From: Phallusia mammillata
Taxonomy: Eukaryota > Chordata > Ascidiacea > Phlebobranchia > Ascidiidae
Direction: 5' to 3'
NCBI GenBank assembly: GCA_003260075.1
Contig: QLIY01000688.1
Location: 1 to 64,000, forward strand
DNA: 64,000 nt
Positions 22,901-37,900 of this stretch are shown here, piece by piece; position 1 is the first letter of the stretch; every line of letters begins with the position of its first letter. Below the pieces are notes generated by a model. It had not been told where the DNA came from. It did no database searches and worked only from the letters and a program-made list of their open reading frames with translations. Made by a program: the position numbers and the translations under genes.

Positions 22901-25900
22901 TATTATTTTGGTCAATAAAGATGTTTCAATTATTTCATGGGGTAAATAACTTTCATGATGTCGATAAATGTCTAAAGTGGTATACTTTTTGCCTCATTTA
23001 ACCAAAATGCCCCTTAAAAGTGAATATTTCTGAACAGTTTTACTATGTATCCAATATAGTGGTCATAATTTCAGAACACACTTCTGTAAAACCATAATAT
23101 AAAATGTTGAATTTTTCAAGAGTAATGCTGGTTGGTATTAGCTACTTTGTCCTTCCAAAATTTTTCTTTCAACAAATTATTCCTTCTGTTTCAGCACACA
23201 CACAGTCCCAAGATTGTCCCAATTGTCATCACCTACTGTGCGTCAAAAACCAATACAATTCGTCGTCAAACCTTCGCTTTTCTTGGTGTGATCTTCCAGA
23301 ATTGGGCAACCCAGCTGCTTGAAAGGTAATTTGTCTATTTACAGAGAAATTATTTCTGCTTCCTCTATTGCAAATCGCGTTTTAATGCATTTTATCTTCC
23401 TCTCATTGTAATGCAATTTGGGTGCTTAATTTCCTAGCCACTAAAACACAATTTATTGGTTTTTACCCTTCTGTAGCATGGCTTGATTGTTGTTGTTTTA
23501 TTACCAAACAGGGCAACTTTAATTGCAGGTTTAGGCAGAATTTTTTTTTGTGTGAATGTATTTTGGTCTGTATGGTCTGTTGAAAGAGATTTAGTAAGTG
23601 TGTATTAGTTAGTTCATGTTATGCAATAGTGTTTAGCTTGTACTTATTTTGAACCATTGCACATGGTTTGTGGTAATCCTTACTGCTAAATGAGCATAAA
23701 TAAAACAATGTTCATGTAGGATTGGCAGATTTAGCCTTAAAATTTGCCCGAGGCTCTAGTGCTTTTGAAAAAATGTAATCAAATCTTACATGTGGTTGTC
23801 TTGGTGATTTGCGGATCGATATGAGTTTAAAAAATGTGTTATATTGTTGAGTTTTTTTTCCATAAAATAGTAATGTATTATGTAAACAAGTTATGTGGGT
23901 ATGGTATGATGTATTACTTTGTTCTGTGCAATCAGCCCCTATTGTTATCAGAAGCTTGCGGCCGTTGTGGCATTTTTCACATTTCGTCTCTTTGACGAAC
24001 ATTATAAACCAACGCCTTTAACTCAGTTGAGCAAACACTTGGGTCATAATGGCTATTGTGTTCAAAACAAGTGGTAACAAAGGCCAGTGGGGTATCAGTT
24101 CAATATTGTGTTGAGGTTTAAATGCCGATACTTCAATCGATAGTATGTTTGGGGTTTCAGGACAGAGCAAACCTTAGTACCTGCTTTGATTTCACAATAT
24201 CAGTTCTTTCCAGTTGATCTGTTAGCCAAGTGCTTAGAGATGAGATAAAATTTGTTGGTTTTATATTATAATTGCTTTGTGTCGGTCAGTTATGGTATAC
24301 CGCTATAGCAATGCAAGATTTGTCTTGTATCAATTATGGAAGATTTACTGAATAAGCTTTTTCCTGGCAGACATGTTGCGCTGCTAAAAGAAGCCGTTCA
24401 CAAAGGGATCAATGATGCAGATGCAGAAACAAGGGAAGAGGGACGAAAGTAAGTTTTAATGTGTATTTACCATGTATTGTAAAAGTTTAAGGTGCATAAA
24501 AAGTGTTGAGTCACAGTAAACCTTAATCCAGACCCGTTTGGACCCTAAAAATGTCTGATTTAGGTGAAGATCCGGATTAACCGATGTCTACTGGTTAAAG
24601 CCTTACCACATTACAAATCATTTGTACATCAAGTTTTATTTGATTAAGGCAAAGATCCAAATTAACTGAAGTTTACTCTATTTAGGTTCATTAACGTGAC
24701 TTTGTACTAACTGCCTATGAAGTTGTTTTGTTACGAAAGGTTTTAATATGTAGAACAAAAAGAGTGAGGATTATAAATTCTCGAAAAGTGTCAATACCTT
24801 TTGTGCTAGCGCCAAAAACAAATTACAAAAAAAGTATGACTTGCTTTTGACTAGGGCCTGGTGTGGGCTACACCAACACTTCCCTGTGGAAGCAGAGCAA
24901 GTGTTTGCTGGTTTAAATCCTGCTCAACAGAAGCTTATAAAAGGTGAGGTGTTGCTTAGTTACTTAGAATATGGCCAAAGTATTGTTTTTAAGCAATGGT
25001 CAAGGAAACATATTAAACAATTTTTTTTATGTGTGTAGCGATTGGTCTTAATATCAGTTCTGTTTATATAGTGATTTTTTAGTACTTTAGCATTTTTATA
25101 AAACACTTAGCACAGTGGTTCCCAACCAACGGGGAATTGTGTAATGTGTAGGGGGGGATTTGTGTCATAATATTAATCTCTTACTGGTTGTCTGTGCTAT
25201 TTCTCATATAATGTAGGGGTGGGAGATTAGATTTGAATATCGACTAAAAGGGTGCAGGACAAAAAAGGTGGGAAACCAATGACTTAGCATCTGAAAAATT
25301 AGATGTTTCTTTCTTTTTTAGGTAATATTGGAGTGTCATCTTCCTTGGATAGTCTGCCAAAATCTGACAATGTCAGGTAAATAAATTCCTAACACATACT
25401 GAATAGCTTCTAACTTGTATCTTACTTAATATAGCACCATTACTGTGTCAGTTTTTTATGGAGTTTTTATTTTATTTAACAGGAAGCCCAGAACCACCAT
25501 TACCACCACAACTGGTGCAGCTAGAAGGATTCCACCAGCCAGAGGTAAATTTTACTTTTATTTGTGATCAACACAATGCTATTGTCTTCATCATAATGGC
25601 TATTATGTTTTCAATCAACAAAATTGTGATCAACTAGACTCCATTTACTGACACTAATGAGATGTTAGTAACTAGCTGGTTGTGATAATGACTGCTGCCA
25701 TTTGCTTTAGCATGTACAATTGATGTAAAAAATAAGCCTTTTAGATGATTTTGACTTTCTGTCTTCAAAAATATGTGTTTTAAAGGTAGGGTTATGAGTT
25801 TACCTGCATTAAAAACGTTTATATAGGTCTTGCTCTTGTTGAGCAGCAGTGATTGATAAAATATTGTATGTTCAAAACACTTGTTATGTTTTATTAATTT

Positions 25901-28900
25901 TGCTCATCTCCCAAGGAATTAAAAATGCATTTTTACAACATTTTTTATTGTTGTTGCAGCCCCTCCCAGTGCAGGACTGCGTGGTGCTGGGTCCAATGCA
26001 CGCTTTATGAGGTCACGCTCGGACATTGACCCTGCTGCTGCTCAGAGGTCAAAGATGAAAGCCAACATTCGAACTTCAACATTAGGTGAGTGCTATGCTT
26101 TGATATGTTATTGAGCAGTTGTCCTTTTCTTCCAGTTTGGGAAGCATTACCGGCTAATGAACACTCATTACTGGGGTGTTTTTTAATAGATATGTCCCAC
26201 CAGTATGTACGTTGGCCATCACTGTGGTCCTTAGGTATATTATTATATTTTCATCAGTTTACCAATGCACATATGGATATCTACTTGTTGAAATATTATA
26301 TATCTGGTGCATGTAATGATGTAATACGGTAAACCTTGGTTAATTCATACATGATTGGGCAAAAAAATTGTCTGAATTGGGTGAAGATCTGAATTAACCA
26401 AGGTTTACTACATATTTTTATGAGACCAAATTTTGGCTAATTTGGAATCATACACACTGATTTGCTGTTGTGCAATATATTAGTCTCATAAATAAACCAA
26501 AATATAGTTCAAAAATCACTGCATATCTTACCTTTACTGCTGCTTTGGATGTAAGTATCCCATGGCTCAGAAACTAGAATAAACGATTTGTCTTATAAAC
26601 CACGACCGGTCCGAAGTACCCTTCCAATCTTACAGAGGACTAAATCATTACCACGGAAACCAGCCAGTGATCCTGGCGGTTATTTGTCAGATAATGATGC
26701 GGGTACGAATGTCTGTTGTGTCTAAACTGTCGTGGATTGTTGTAAGAATAATCAAGAAGTAAAAGTTACACCAGTGCTTCTTATCCCTTTGTTTTAATTT
26801 TACGTTGCCACACAATTTGGCATTATAAATTCTTTTATACATTTATAAAGCAGTCTATGCTGTAAAAAGCCTAATGTTGTATGATATAATACCCTTGTTC
26901 AAGTTTGTAATGCCTTAATAATTTAAATTTGTGATGTCTTATACTTTGTCAAAGGTTAGCTGGGTAAACTGTTGGTAAAGCTTTAACTTTTAATGCTGTG
27001 ATGGTAAAAATGGGTTAAGAAGCACTCTTGTATAACCCTTTTACACTTATTTCCAATGACTAATAGAGAAACCCAAATGGTTTGAATTAGTTCTTTAAAA
27101 TTCGAATACTCACCAACAAATGTTAAATGAAAATAACTTCTAGTCTAATAACAGCGACTTGGTATTAAAACATTGAACAGTAGATAGTGGTTATAAACTA
27201 AAGCAAATAATATAGATAAAGTTAAATAACAAGAGCAATGCATTTTGTATTTGGAATTTTTAAACCACATATGCACACAAAAAAGTATTTAATGGCTAAT
27301 TTTTTTATTTATTGATCTTTTTTAACATGACCTGGTGCAGGAACTGGTATGGCACTGAGATACAGACGTAGATTGATTGGTAGGACATTGCTTCTGTACA
27401 AGCATGAAAAACTTCATGTCGTGATCATAGATATGTTAAATTTCATTTAGCTATGTTGTCAAGCGGTTTGTTTCATAAGATTTGTAAGCTTTTCAAGGCT
27501 AATCTTCAAAACAATGCTCTTCAGAAACGGTTCAATCCTTCCCCTTGTAAACAGTAAATGCTTACAAATATTATCAAACACTCGGATATCACCATTTTAT
27601 CATTTGTTTATGGACCCTGTTAGTATGTGATTACATCACCTAATTATCCTTAGTAAATTGTGCCCAAATGTTTGTCTTGTATTACATATATGTTGTACTC
27701 GGCCAACTAGTTACTGAACTTGTGTTTAAAATGTTTTGGTATTCATGCTTGTGAAAAAAGTTGTACATTTGACATGTACTATTATTTACCATATTCAAAT
27801 ACTTGTTTTATAGGTCGAGCTGGTAGAGCTAACGGTCGAATGTCCACAACAAATTATTCATCCAACAACTCCGCACAAGATAGAGGACGAAAAACAGAGA
27901 GGCCTGCAGTCTCACAACGTAAGACAAAATTAGTGTAAAAAATGTTTTAAACTATGATTGTTGTGTTAAAACAAGAGGCCCCCCCCCCCACAACGTAAGA
28001 CAAAATTAGTGTAAAAAATGTTTTAAACTATGATTGCAAGAGAACAATATCTTTCCTTATATTCAGAAAAAGTTGTGTCTGTCATAAATGACAAGTTGTT
28101 TGGAAGTAAACTTAGCAAGCTTTAAACAAACTAAACGTTTTACCCATGCGGGCTAAAAGCTCAATGTGTACACCAACTTTTCTAAAAACCTTAAGTGGCC
28201 CATAGCTTTGCTTTCCATTTCACAAACCTTTCAAACGAAGCATCCTTTGTCTATTTATCTTCTTTTTTCTGGTGTTTCCTTTTTTTCTGGCTAAACAATG
28301 TATAATTTGACTTAATTACTATAATCTACCAGGCCTATTTAAGGCATTAGATCAGCTATCCTAGCTATTCTTCTACGGCTTGACTTAATTATGTTTCACC
28401 CATTCTTTATGGTAATTGACTAATTGTGTTAAATTGACTAAATACTGTATGCTTTATCAATCTTCTAAAAATGTTAACTTTAATAGTCTCTTGACTCTTT
28501 AAATTTTCTCTTCACTTTAAAGGCAAATCTTTGTCAGCAAATCCTTCTCCTGTGCGGACTCTTCCTCCGCAGCCAAACTACTCTTCGCTTCCAAGAAGAG
28601 GCAAAAAATCTGCTCCTGGAAAATCCCATCTTGCTCTTCCTCCTGTCTCCAACAAACGCAGTCAAAAATCTGTCTCAAAAGAAGTCCTAGCAAAACAGAC
28701 ACCCATTGACCCAAATTGGCTTGACAACAAACTGAAGTCACTGCTAGTCACCAACACTGCACCAAGTGTGTGCTCTGACTATAACTCTCTTTTCCCTGAT
28801 ACAAACCCAAGTTCTGTTAATATTTCTCCACCGTATGAAGTCCCACCAATGGATGAAGCTTCAATCTATTATCCCGATTTTGGTTTTGGTGAAAACTTGC

Positions 28901-31900
28901 TGACTAATGATGACACATATTTTTCTGATGCTTCTACTTCTTGGGCAAAACCAGGAAACTTTTCTTCACATTCACTGCCCAGAGCAAAGAGAAAACTTGC
29001 ATTTGATGATGTAAAGTTGGCTGCTGTAGTGAGAGCTCGGCCAACCCAAAGTATGAATTTTTCTTTCTTTCTTTTTTACTCTTTTCTTTGATAAAACATT
29101 ATATTAATAAGCAGACTCTGTGTAAGGTGTTATTGCCTTTTAATCTAGTAAACTATAAAATGATTTCATGCATGATACACATGATACACTTGATACAGAC
29201 TTTAAAAAGGAGCTTAATTGAGAACCAAATTACTTACCAATTACAATTGCTATGGCAAAAATTTTGGCATTTTTTTCCTCACAACACACTTTTCTCATCT
29301 CCATACCTTAACTTTCCTCCATTTCATTTTTTTCAAAAAGAAAGATTGAATCATTATTGGTTTATTTCTTATTTGACAACACCAGTTCTGAAATCATACA
29401 TTGTATGGGCCAAAACAGATACGCTTGCACTCTTTCGAAATTCATCTATTATGCATTCATATTTGACATGTATCTGCCCATTGTTTTTAATCATCACCAT
29501 CTTATTTTGCAATCATATCAGGATCACTGTCTGCCACACGATTTGGTAAGTTGGCTTGGTGTGAGCTCTGTCTGTACTCTGTCACTGTCAGCATGATTTA
29601 TGCACATATAGACACAAACTTTGCATGTTTTGTTTGTCCTAAAAGTTTTGCTGTATTTTATTGTTGACTCCTCCGGGCATTTTCACTGTAAGATGTCTTT
29701 TGCAGAATAATTGTGTGTGACCAACTTTAGGATTTAGCTTTGTGTTGTGAATTGCAAGACATTACTGTATTAAAAGGTTGTAGTAGTTTCCATACATAAA
29801 ACAACAAAATTAAATTCTGTTTGTAGTTTTTGAAATACTTTTTGATCTATTACCTTATGTAAACCAATTTCTGGTCTTAAAAAGCTTTTTGTTCAGTTTA
29901 CCTTTCTTTAACTTTCTATTACTTTTGTCAAGGCTAACACCTTCATCATCAACATTTCTAACAACTGTCCACTAATAAATTGCACTAATAAACTTCCATA
30001 TGTTTGGAATAGTGTGAATGAAATCACTGGCTGTCACAAATGCAGACTTATTGCTTTAATATCTAACATAACTGTTCCAGCATTGTAGACGATTTTCCAC
30101 ATACCCAGTGCCTATAACTTTCAGACCCAAACTAACATGTTACACATGTGTACTGTTCTTCATGTAAAAACCTCTGATTAATTCTTTAGTTTATGGGGTA
30201 ATTAAAGTTCAGCTGTACGTCCCAGGAGTATTGATAACAAAAAGGTTGAGAACCACTGCACTAGAAGATGTTCACAAATGCCTACTATCTTTAGTTTGCT
30301 TGTTATACATAAATTATTAACAACAATTTTACTACTTTCTGCAGCTGGGAGTAGATCCAATTCTCCAGGTGCTCAGAAAAAGCTTTACGGACTTGTGACC
30401 CCGACCAGAAACAAAACTCGCCTTGCTTCTCACGGATCAAACCGGGACTCCAGTCCAAACAGAGGTAAGAAAAAAAATTTTGGTGACAAAGGTGTTTTCA
30501 GATTGTTCATAAAAAATTTTGAGTTGAAAATTGAGATTCTAACATATAAAGTGTGTTTCAAATGTAAGGTTTTTGTGTTGAACTAATTACTTATCTTTGT
30601 AACTGAAAACAGGATATATTTCTAGTAGTTTTTTCAAAGCATTTATATACCATATCTTGTTTTCTTACCAAATTTGATTTGTTAAAAACATGTGTCATCA
30701 GTGTTTGAGCAGTTTATATCCCAAAAGTTATGAAGGTAACAAATATAACAAACATTTCTGAAATCAAGTCAGTTAGGTTTGGTGTGTAAATTATGTCAAA
30801 AAATGGCAGAAGAGGAATGGTTTAATTGTTTCTAAATGTTGATAACAAAGTTTCAATATTTTTCACGGTCAGGGCAAGACAAATGTAATCAAACCCCCCC
30901 CCCCCAACATTTCTGAAATCAAGTCAGTTAGGTTTGGTGTGTAAATTATGTCACAAAAAGCCAGAAGAGGAATGGTTTAATTGTTTCTAAATGTTGATAA
31001 CAAAGTTACAATATTTTTCACGGTCAGGGCAAGACAAATGTAATCAAACTGTCAGGTGAAGGGCCAAATTGATTTCTTGCAATTGATACTCAACCCTAGC
31101 GTCGATTTGTGTGTGGCTATTTGTCAAGCTTTATTTGTGCCTCAGTCTGGCTGCATACATGTGCAACAGAAGCATGAATCAATACATGTATATTAAATAG
31201 AAAGTTGAAAAACAGAAACATTTACTCATGTGCATGGGTGAAGTAAATTTTAACATGATAGCATTTAACTTTGTTACTTGTTTTTTGGAGGTAAAGAAAA
31301 ACTTTCCTAATTTATACAAAAAAATAAAACAACTTGAAATGCATAGTTGATGTTGCTTAAGTGCATGTTAATTGTAGCATATCATCAAGGACTTGGTATC
31401 TGCTTTTCTAGCCTTGAAAGATAATAGTAATTACTCATGTTAGTTTACACCATCAGATAAGTGCCTGTCAGTGTTTTTTGCCATTTCTATTTCCCCTTTT
31501 CTCGCAATTTCACAAGCTTTTTGCCTGTCCCATCTTCAGATAATGACTCAGTGTTTAATGGGGCAATGGCACAATCCACCCGAACCCCACCCTCCTCACC
31601 CACACCAACACGACGTTCGCGTATCCCTGTGTCCAACTCACGCACCGGCTCACGGGCTGGGTCAAGAGTGGGGTCCAGGGTGGGGTCACCCACTGGTAGC
31701 CGTGGGGGCTCACGCAGCACAAGTCCGCATCGCTACCGAGGTAAGAAAAAACTTGGCTTCGGACCTCTTTTGTTCAATGTCAATCACTGGAATGAAAAAA
31801 AAAACGGGGTTTGCATGGGTGCATGAAAGTCTATCATTGGTGTTCAGTTATATAATTTTATTGTGTTGTTTGTGTTTTTTCAAAGCATCATTCAAGACTA

Positions 31901-34900
31901 ATTGTGGTAACGCTGGTGTTGGTGATTGCCTTTAATCTGTGTATTTGTTCCTGGACTCCTGCATGCGTGCCTAATATTGTTTGTCAGTAATTGCTCTCAG
32001 CGACATGTTTTCTGTTTTTGGCAATCTAATAGGCAATGGACTTAGGAACACTATGCACGGACTTGAAAAGTAGTTTAATCATAAACATTACTGCCAAGGT
32101 AGTGGTGTATATAGAATACATGTACTGATGATGACAACAGAGATTGTCGAAACGTCTACACGATGTATTCTATATACATCACTACCTTGGCAGTAATGTT
32201 TATGATTAAAGTAATAGGCAATGAATCCGCAAATTTGATCTAGGGCTACAGATTTTTAAAGAATGTCTTTTAAATTAAGATGATCTGCCTAACCAAGACA
32301 AGATAGAACATTGTGAAACAGTTTGTACGCCGTCGCCCAGGCGACGTATGTCACTGCCCTCTGCTCCAGCGACACCTCATAAACGTAGACACCATTCCTC
32401 TTCTACATATCCAAACTGCGACACGCCAAGGCGCAGTCGGCGATACTCTTCATGCAGTAGCGCTGAACCCCACAATATGCACAATGACAACTTTTTAAAT
32501 GAGATATGCTTGCGTTTGCAATGTCACATGCAAGCAACTTCGGTGGACAATTACAGAGATAGTTTGAGAAGAGGTACCGATATCATCGCTGTGTGGCTTC
32601 ACTTAGTGGATCAGTAGCCATGCTTATGTAGAACAACACTGGCAGTTGCTTACATCACATTGTAACCTTAAAATAACCTTAACCTCACTTGCTTTGTTAA
32701 GGAAAGGCTCCAGAAGTTTTTGGTAGCAAGATTCAACATAGATGTGCATCATAACTAAAATTTAGTGCCAGTAGCAGAAAATAGACTGTACATACAGTAT
32801 AGTACTCTTTGAAACGTACAAAAGGTAATCTTAAATGCTGGTGTTACAAAAGCACAGCAGCTCCTTAAAGGCAACTTGCATGATCTACTTGGATTGTGGA
32901 AATGCCTTGTAACTGCAAAAGTTATTTAAACAACTTTTGCAAAGTAATGTTGCATGTGCAAAGCCTGAAACCCGATCCACAGAAGTGTGCTGTTTTTCTG
33001 TAGCTCCGCCTTCACGTATTCCACGCAGTGAGCCCTTGTCACGCACAAGGAGTCGTGTGACATCTTCACAAGTTAGCAGTCGCGATTCCAGTCCAGGTTT
33101 GTGTTGGGCTGCTTGTGTAATGCCGGTGACCTTGCTTGGGTGGCGTCTTGGTCTGCTTTCGCTCCAACTAACACCAATGCTTATCTACTATGCATTGCTG
33201 TCTTCGCAATCTTTCTTTGCAATATCAACTTTACACATTCACAGTGTTGTAACAGCATCTGGATTTGTTGTTAATATCTAAATCATGTCTTGGTCAAAAC
33301 TATTATGTTTCATGGCCAAAATGTAAATAGCGGAAGGTGCCTTTAGCTGGATATTTTGGCACATGAATGGCTAAACTTATGCAATGAAGTATGTTATAAT
33401 TGATCTTTCATGCAATTAGGTCATTAGTTGTTATCTTTCTGTTTGTTCTTGACCACTAATAGCATTGAAATATAATGCTATGAAAGTACACTGAAACAGA
33501 AATATGTGTTACTCTAATTTAAAGCATGGATTTGGGTTAATGTTTATTCATGCATTTCTTCTTGAGTTTGTACAGTCCCTTGCAGACAGTGTCTTTTAAA
33601 TGCATTTTTTCTTGTCAATTTTCTGAAAGGCATTTTGACAATAACTTTCTAATTTCATGCATGGTCGTGGAAATCATTTGTCTTTTTAACATCAATTCAT
33701 GCTTATCTGTTGTCATGCCATCCAACACTTTATGAAACATGCTGAATGTCGTTGTACATAACATCACATGACGTACTGCATGATATGCTAATTAGGCTAC
33801 TTGTTTAGCTTAATGACACTTATGTTTTGAATAAGATTACTTCGTTGCTGCATTGACAATTGCAACTCATTTTAAAACTAAAACAAATGTTAGTAAGAAT
33901 CTACTTTCCAATATGGCAGACTGCAAGAAGTTGCAAAGAACAAAAAAACTGGGTTCATATTAAATGTTTATTTATTCATTCTCTATGCAGGTCGTACTAC
34001 ATCAACTGTGTCGAATCATGGAGTGCCACCTATGCGGGTTTTGCCCAAAGGCCGAGAGGGAGAACAAGCACTCACTGATGCTCTGGTAAGTTTCAGTCAA
34101 AGTCTGTTTGTGGTTTTACCAAGGATTTTTGCACAATGAGTCAAACTTTATATGTTTATGTGAGGACTTGGCGTTCTGTCAGTCTTCTTTTAATTATTGA
34201 AAATTCAAAACAAGGGATTTTTGAAGATACTAAAATTTATTTGTTTTTGCGGTTTTTTTTTACTGGCCTGGCTACAGAAACCATTAATTTTTGGTTTTAT
34301 ATGTGGAAGAAAATTGTTTCTTAGGAAAAGCCAGCATTTGTAGCTAATAAAGAATTGGTAAACCTTTCCTTATTAATAAAATCTCCTTGAAAGTAAAAGC
34401 AAAAGGACTGCTACAATTGAGGGTCGTTAATTCATGACTGCATCAATTTTCAAAGTAAAAACACTAATTCCATCTCTGTATGATTATTGTTTTACAAAAA
34501 AAATGCATTTCACTTTTACGGGCATCATCAGTGTCTAAAAAAAACATTTTTCGATCCCCCCCCCCCCATCTCTGTATGATTATTGTTTTACAAAAAAAAT
34601 GCATTTCACTTTTCCGGGTATCATCAGTGTCTAAAAAATCATTTTTCGACAAAAGATTTGTTTTGTAAAACACTAATAAACCAAAATTAGAATATTTGTT
34701 GTTCCCTTTGCACTAAAATGTGAACATTAAAACTAAGTCAACAATTTTGTGAACTTGTGTCATTCAGCTGAGGAAACAGAGCAAGAAAACAACTGTGGAT
34801 GGTTATGCCATGTCAGATAATGATGATGACATGTCTGATACATCAAGTGTTTGTTCCGATCGATCAAGTTCCTATTCCAGGTATTTTTAGAGTTTGTAAT

Positions 34901-37900
34901 GCAAACCCCAATTGTTATGCCCAGTTTTGAGTCTGATCTTGTTCTTTGTTTCTAAACACCTCCCTAAAACATTATTTTTATGTCATGTAACTTCATTTTC
35001 ATATTTTATTGGTTATGAACGCCACAAATTACGGATCTGCAAAGGTACATAACTAATAAACAACCTGAAATCAAAGCTCTTCTATGGGTTTGAATGTTGT
35101 TATTTTTTGTCACTGTGTTGTTATAAACTAAAGTGTAAAAAATACACAGACCATCATTTGTTTGTGGACCAACCTACCATTCGCACCTTGGCCTTACCTG
35201 GACATATTTCTAGGTCAGGTGTATATTTCACTTGTTGTACATTGTCATATCATTACAGGAATGGACTGAAACGGAGTCAGCCCCATACAGAAGATATAGT
35301 GGAAATACTACAGCTCTGTCAGAGTGGCTTGTGGACTGAAAGGAAAGAAGGCTTAAAGAGTTTACACTCACTTGTTTGCAAGCAAAAAGACTTCAGGTAA
35401 ATTAAATCTGCTTTACATGAATCACAGTAGGTCAGGCCAATTAAGGGTGTAATACCGAATCAGTTGGTTGCCAAGCATCTTCATATGACAAGGTTTCATA
35501 TAAATAGTGCTTCTCGTTGATAATATGTTGATGTTTTCAGTCGAATGCATCTGAAGAAAATTCTGGAAATCTTCAACAGAATGTTTGCCGATCCCAATGG
35601 AAAGGTATATCACGATTGCTTTGCATTCGATAAAATATTTGTTTGTAGCTTTAACAAACCAATAAGTTATCTTCGCTTTTTAAACATGTACAAGCAATGG
35701 GCAGCACAAATTTAGTTGGAAATTAAAGAGTCCAATTCAATATATATTTCGTCCAACATTAACTGTTATGAATGACAAGAGACAAACATATATCATTTGG
35801 CTTTTTACTATATATTACAAGAGCAAAGCAACAATGTACATAAACATTGTTGTAAATTCTAACATTAAACTACTATTGTTATCTCTGTTCTGTTGGTGCC
35901 AACCTACTAATATTTGTTTTTTATTGCGACCTTTTCAGGGGACAAAAAGGGTAAATAACATGTTTGCTGTGTGTTGTTTCTGTCAATATCAGAATGCATA
36001 GCATTAGAATGCCTCCTCATTTGCAGACATTTCATGTTTAACAAGTGATCTACTTTATCATGTAATATGTCAGAAAAGGCCATTGTTAGGCTGAATGCAA
36101 TGATACTGATATTGATAATATTTTAATTTATATTGATCTTATTTTGCAAGACCTTTTAATTTCAATTACATTACACATATTAATGTAATAAAATAACTAA
36201 AATGAAATTTTAACTATTATATGATCAAAAACTTGTTTTAAACAGCAATCAACCAACTTTATGATAACTTTATAACAAATATTTTTTAATTTTATATCCT
36301 TAAAATTTGGAGTATTTAAAGATTAAACCTAATTTGCATTACCTGCATTGCAATGTATTTGATTGTAAAAGCTACATAACATCGGCCGAACTAAGTTTAT
36401 GTGTATCTGTGTGTTGATGCATGGACTTTAAGCATTGTCGCCCAAACCCAAAGTATAAACATTGTAGAATTTCATAACAAGTAGTAAACCAAAACGTGTC
36501 TTCATATTTTTCAACTATATGTTACAGATAGCCTCCTTTTTTGTCATGGATAGAAGTTTTTACCACTTTGTGTCTTTAAAATATGCATGTGACCAGTAAA
36601 TACAAAACCTGTATTGTAAAATGCATTGCACATAGGTTTATCTAATGTTACCAAATACAAATATCTCAATTTTGCATTTAAGGTCTTCAGTATGTTTTTG
36701 GAAATGCTACCTGACTTTGTCACTAACTACAAGGACAGCATACATGACTGGTTATATGTTTTGCTCACACAACTGCTCAAGAAGATGGGAGCTGACCTTC
36801 TAGGCTCTGTCCAGTCCAAGGTTATCAAAGCACTCCAAGTCACAAGGTGTGTTTTTCATTTTTAACCACAGTGCTAAGTTACAGTATACATACGTTATGT
36901 AGCTCATTGAAGTATGTATGTTGGGTGCTTGACCTAGTGTTATTGATTTACAGGGAGAGCTTTCCTACGAGTTTGCAGTTCAACATTTTGTCGCGGTACA
37001 TCGTCGATCAAACACAGAAACCTAGCCTTAAGGTAACTGATTTATGTGTTTTAGTTTAACATGCTTTGTACTAGTCAAACTACCAAAATGAAACATGTAC
37101 AGTAACACTCTGAATTAGGTAAAAATACTTACTATTATTTTTCCTTCCACCTAGTTATCTGAGTGTTCAATTACGTTTGGTTTCTTAAAATTTGTCCAGC
37201 AGTTCAACAGGGTTTTCTAAATAGGCCAAAAAATTTGATCAACCAATGTAAAATTAGGACACAAATGTGGCAAGTCCAAAGACACGCCCAAATCAAGGCT
37301 GTTCCCCTTAAACTTTAAAAGCCTGATCCAATTACAGTTCTATCTGGTAATACCCTATAGTCGCTTTGGGCTCCACACGCTTTAGTAAAGACTTCAGTAA
37401 GTCCAAATTTCTAATCAAGGTTTACCGTTTAAAATGTACCAATACAGAAATTGACCTGATCCACGGATGTTCAACAAATGATTCCAGTTGCGTTTATAAA
37501 CATATATTATGTCTACGGATATCAATTTCACCCTAAAAACCCCCCCCCCCACTAGTGACACACGACTTGCTGTTTCCAGGATTATAACTTGGACCACTGA
37601 ACCAAAAAGTCACGATGTTAGAAGAGTAAGTTAGTTTGTTGTTGAGTAAAATTGCTTTTAGTTGCTTAAGAACGTGGGACATTTTTTCCTGCTTTAGAGC
37701 GCTTATATCATAGGAGATTTTGGATATGTAGAAATCACTAGTTTATATCTATTGCGTCCAAATGTATAAATATTGGTAAATATTTCTTGCCCCCCCCCCC
37801 CTATAGTCGCTTTGGGCTCCACACGCTTTAGTAAAGACTTTACTAAGTCCTAATTTCTAATCAAGGTTTACCGTTTAAAACGTACTAATACAGAAATTGT

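Noticed and set aside
26638-26702. Shorter version of CLASP exon 19 using the acceptor just before GAGGAC
   Set aside because: In the required phase this reads into a TAA at once; the acceptor at 26569-26570 keeps the frame open.
28517-28741. Minus-strand frame of 74 residues
   Set aside because: Complement of the low-complexity CLASP exon 22; no independent signals.
31471-31935. A 154-residue plus-strand frame overlapping CLASP exon 24
   Set aside because: It is an alternate frame of a GC-rich repetitive exon; the phase-consistent CLASP frame is the real one.
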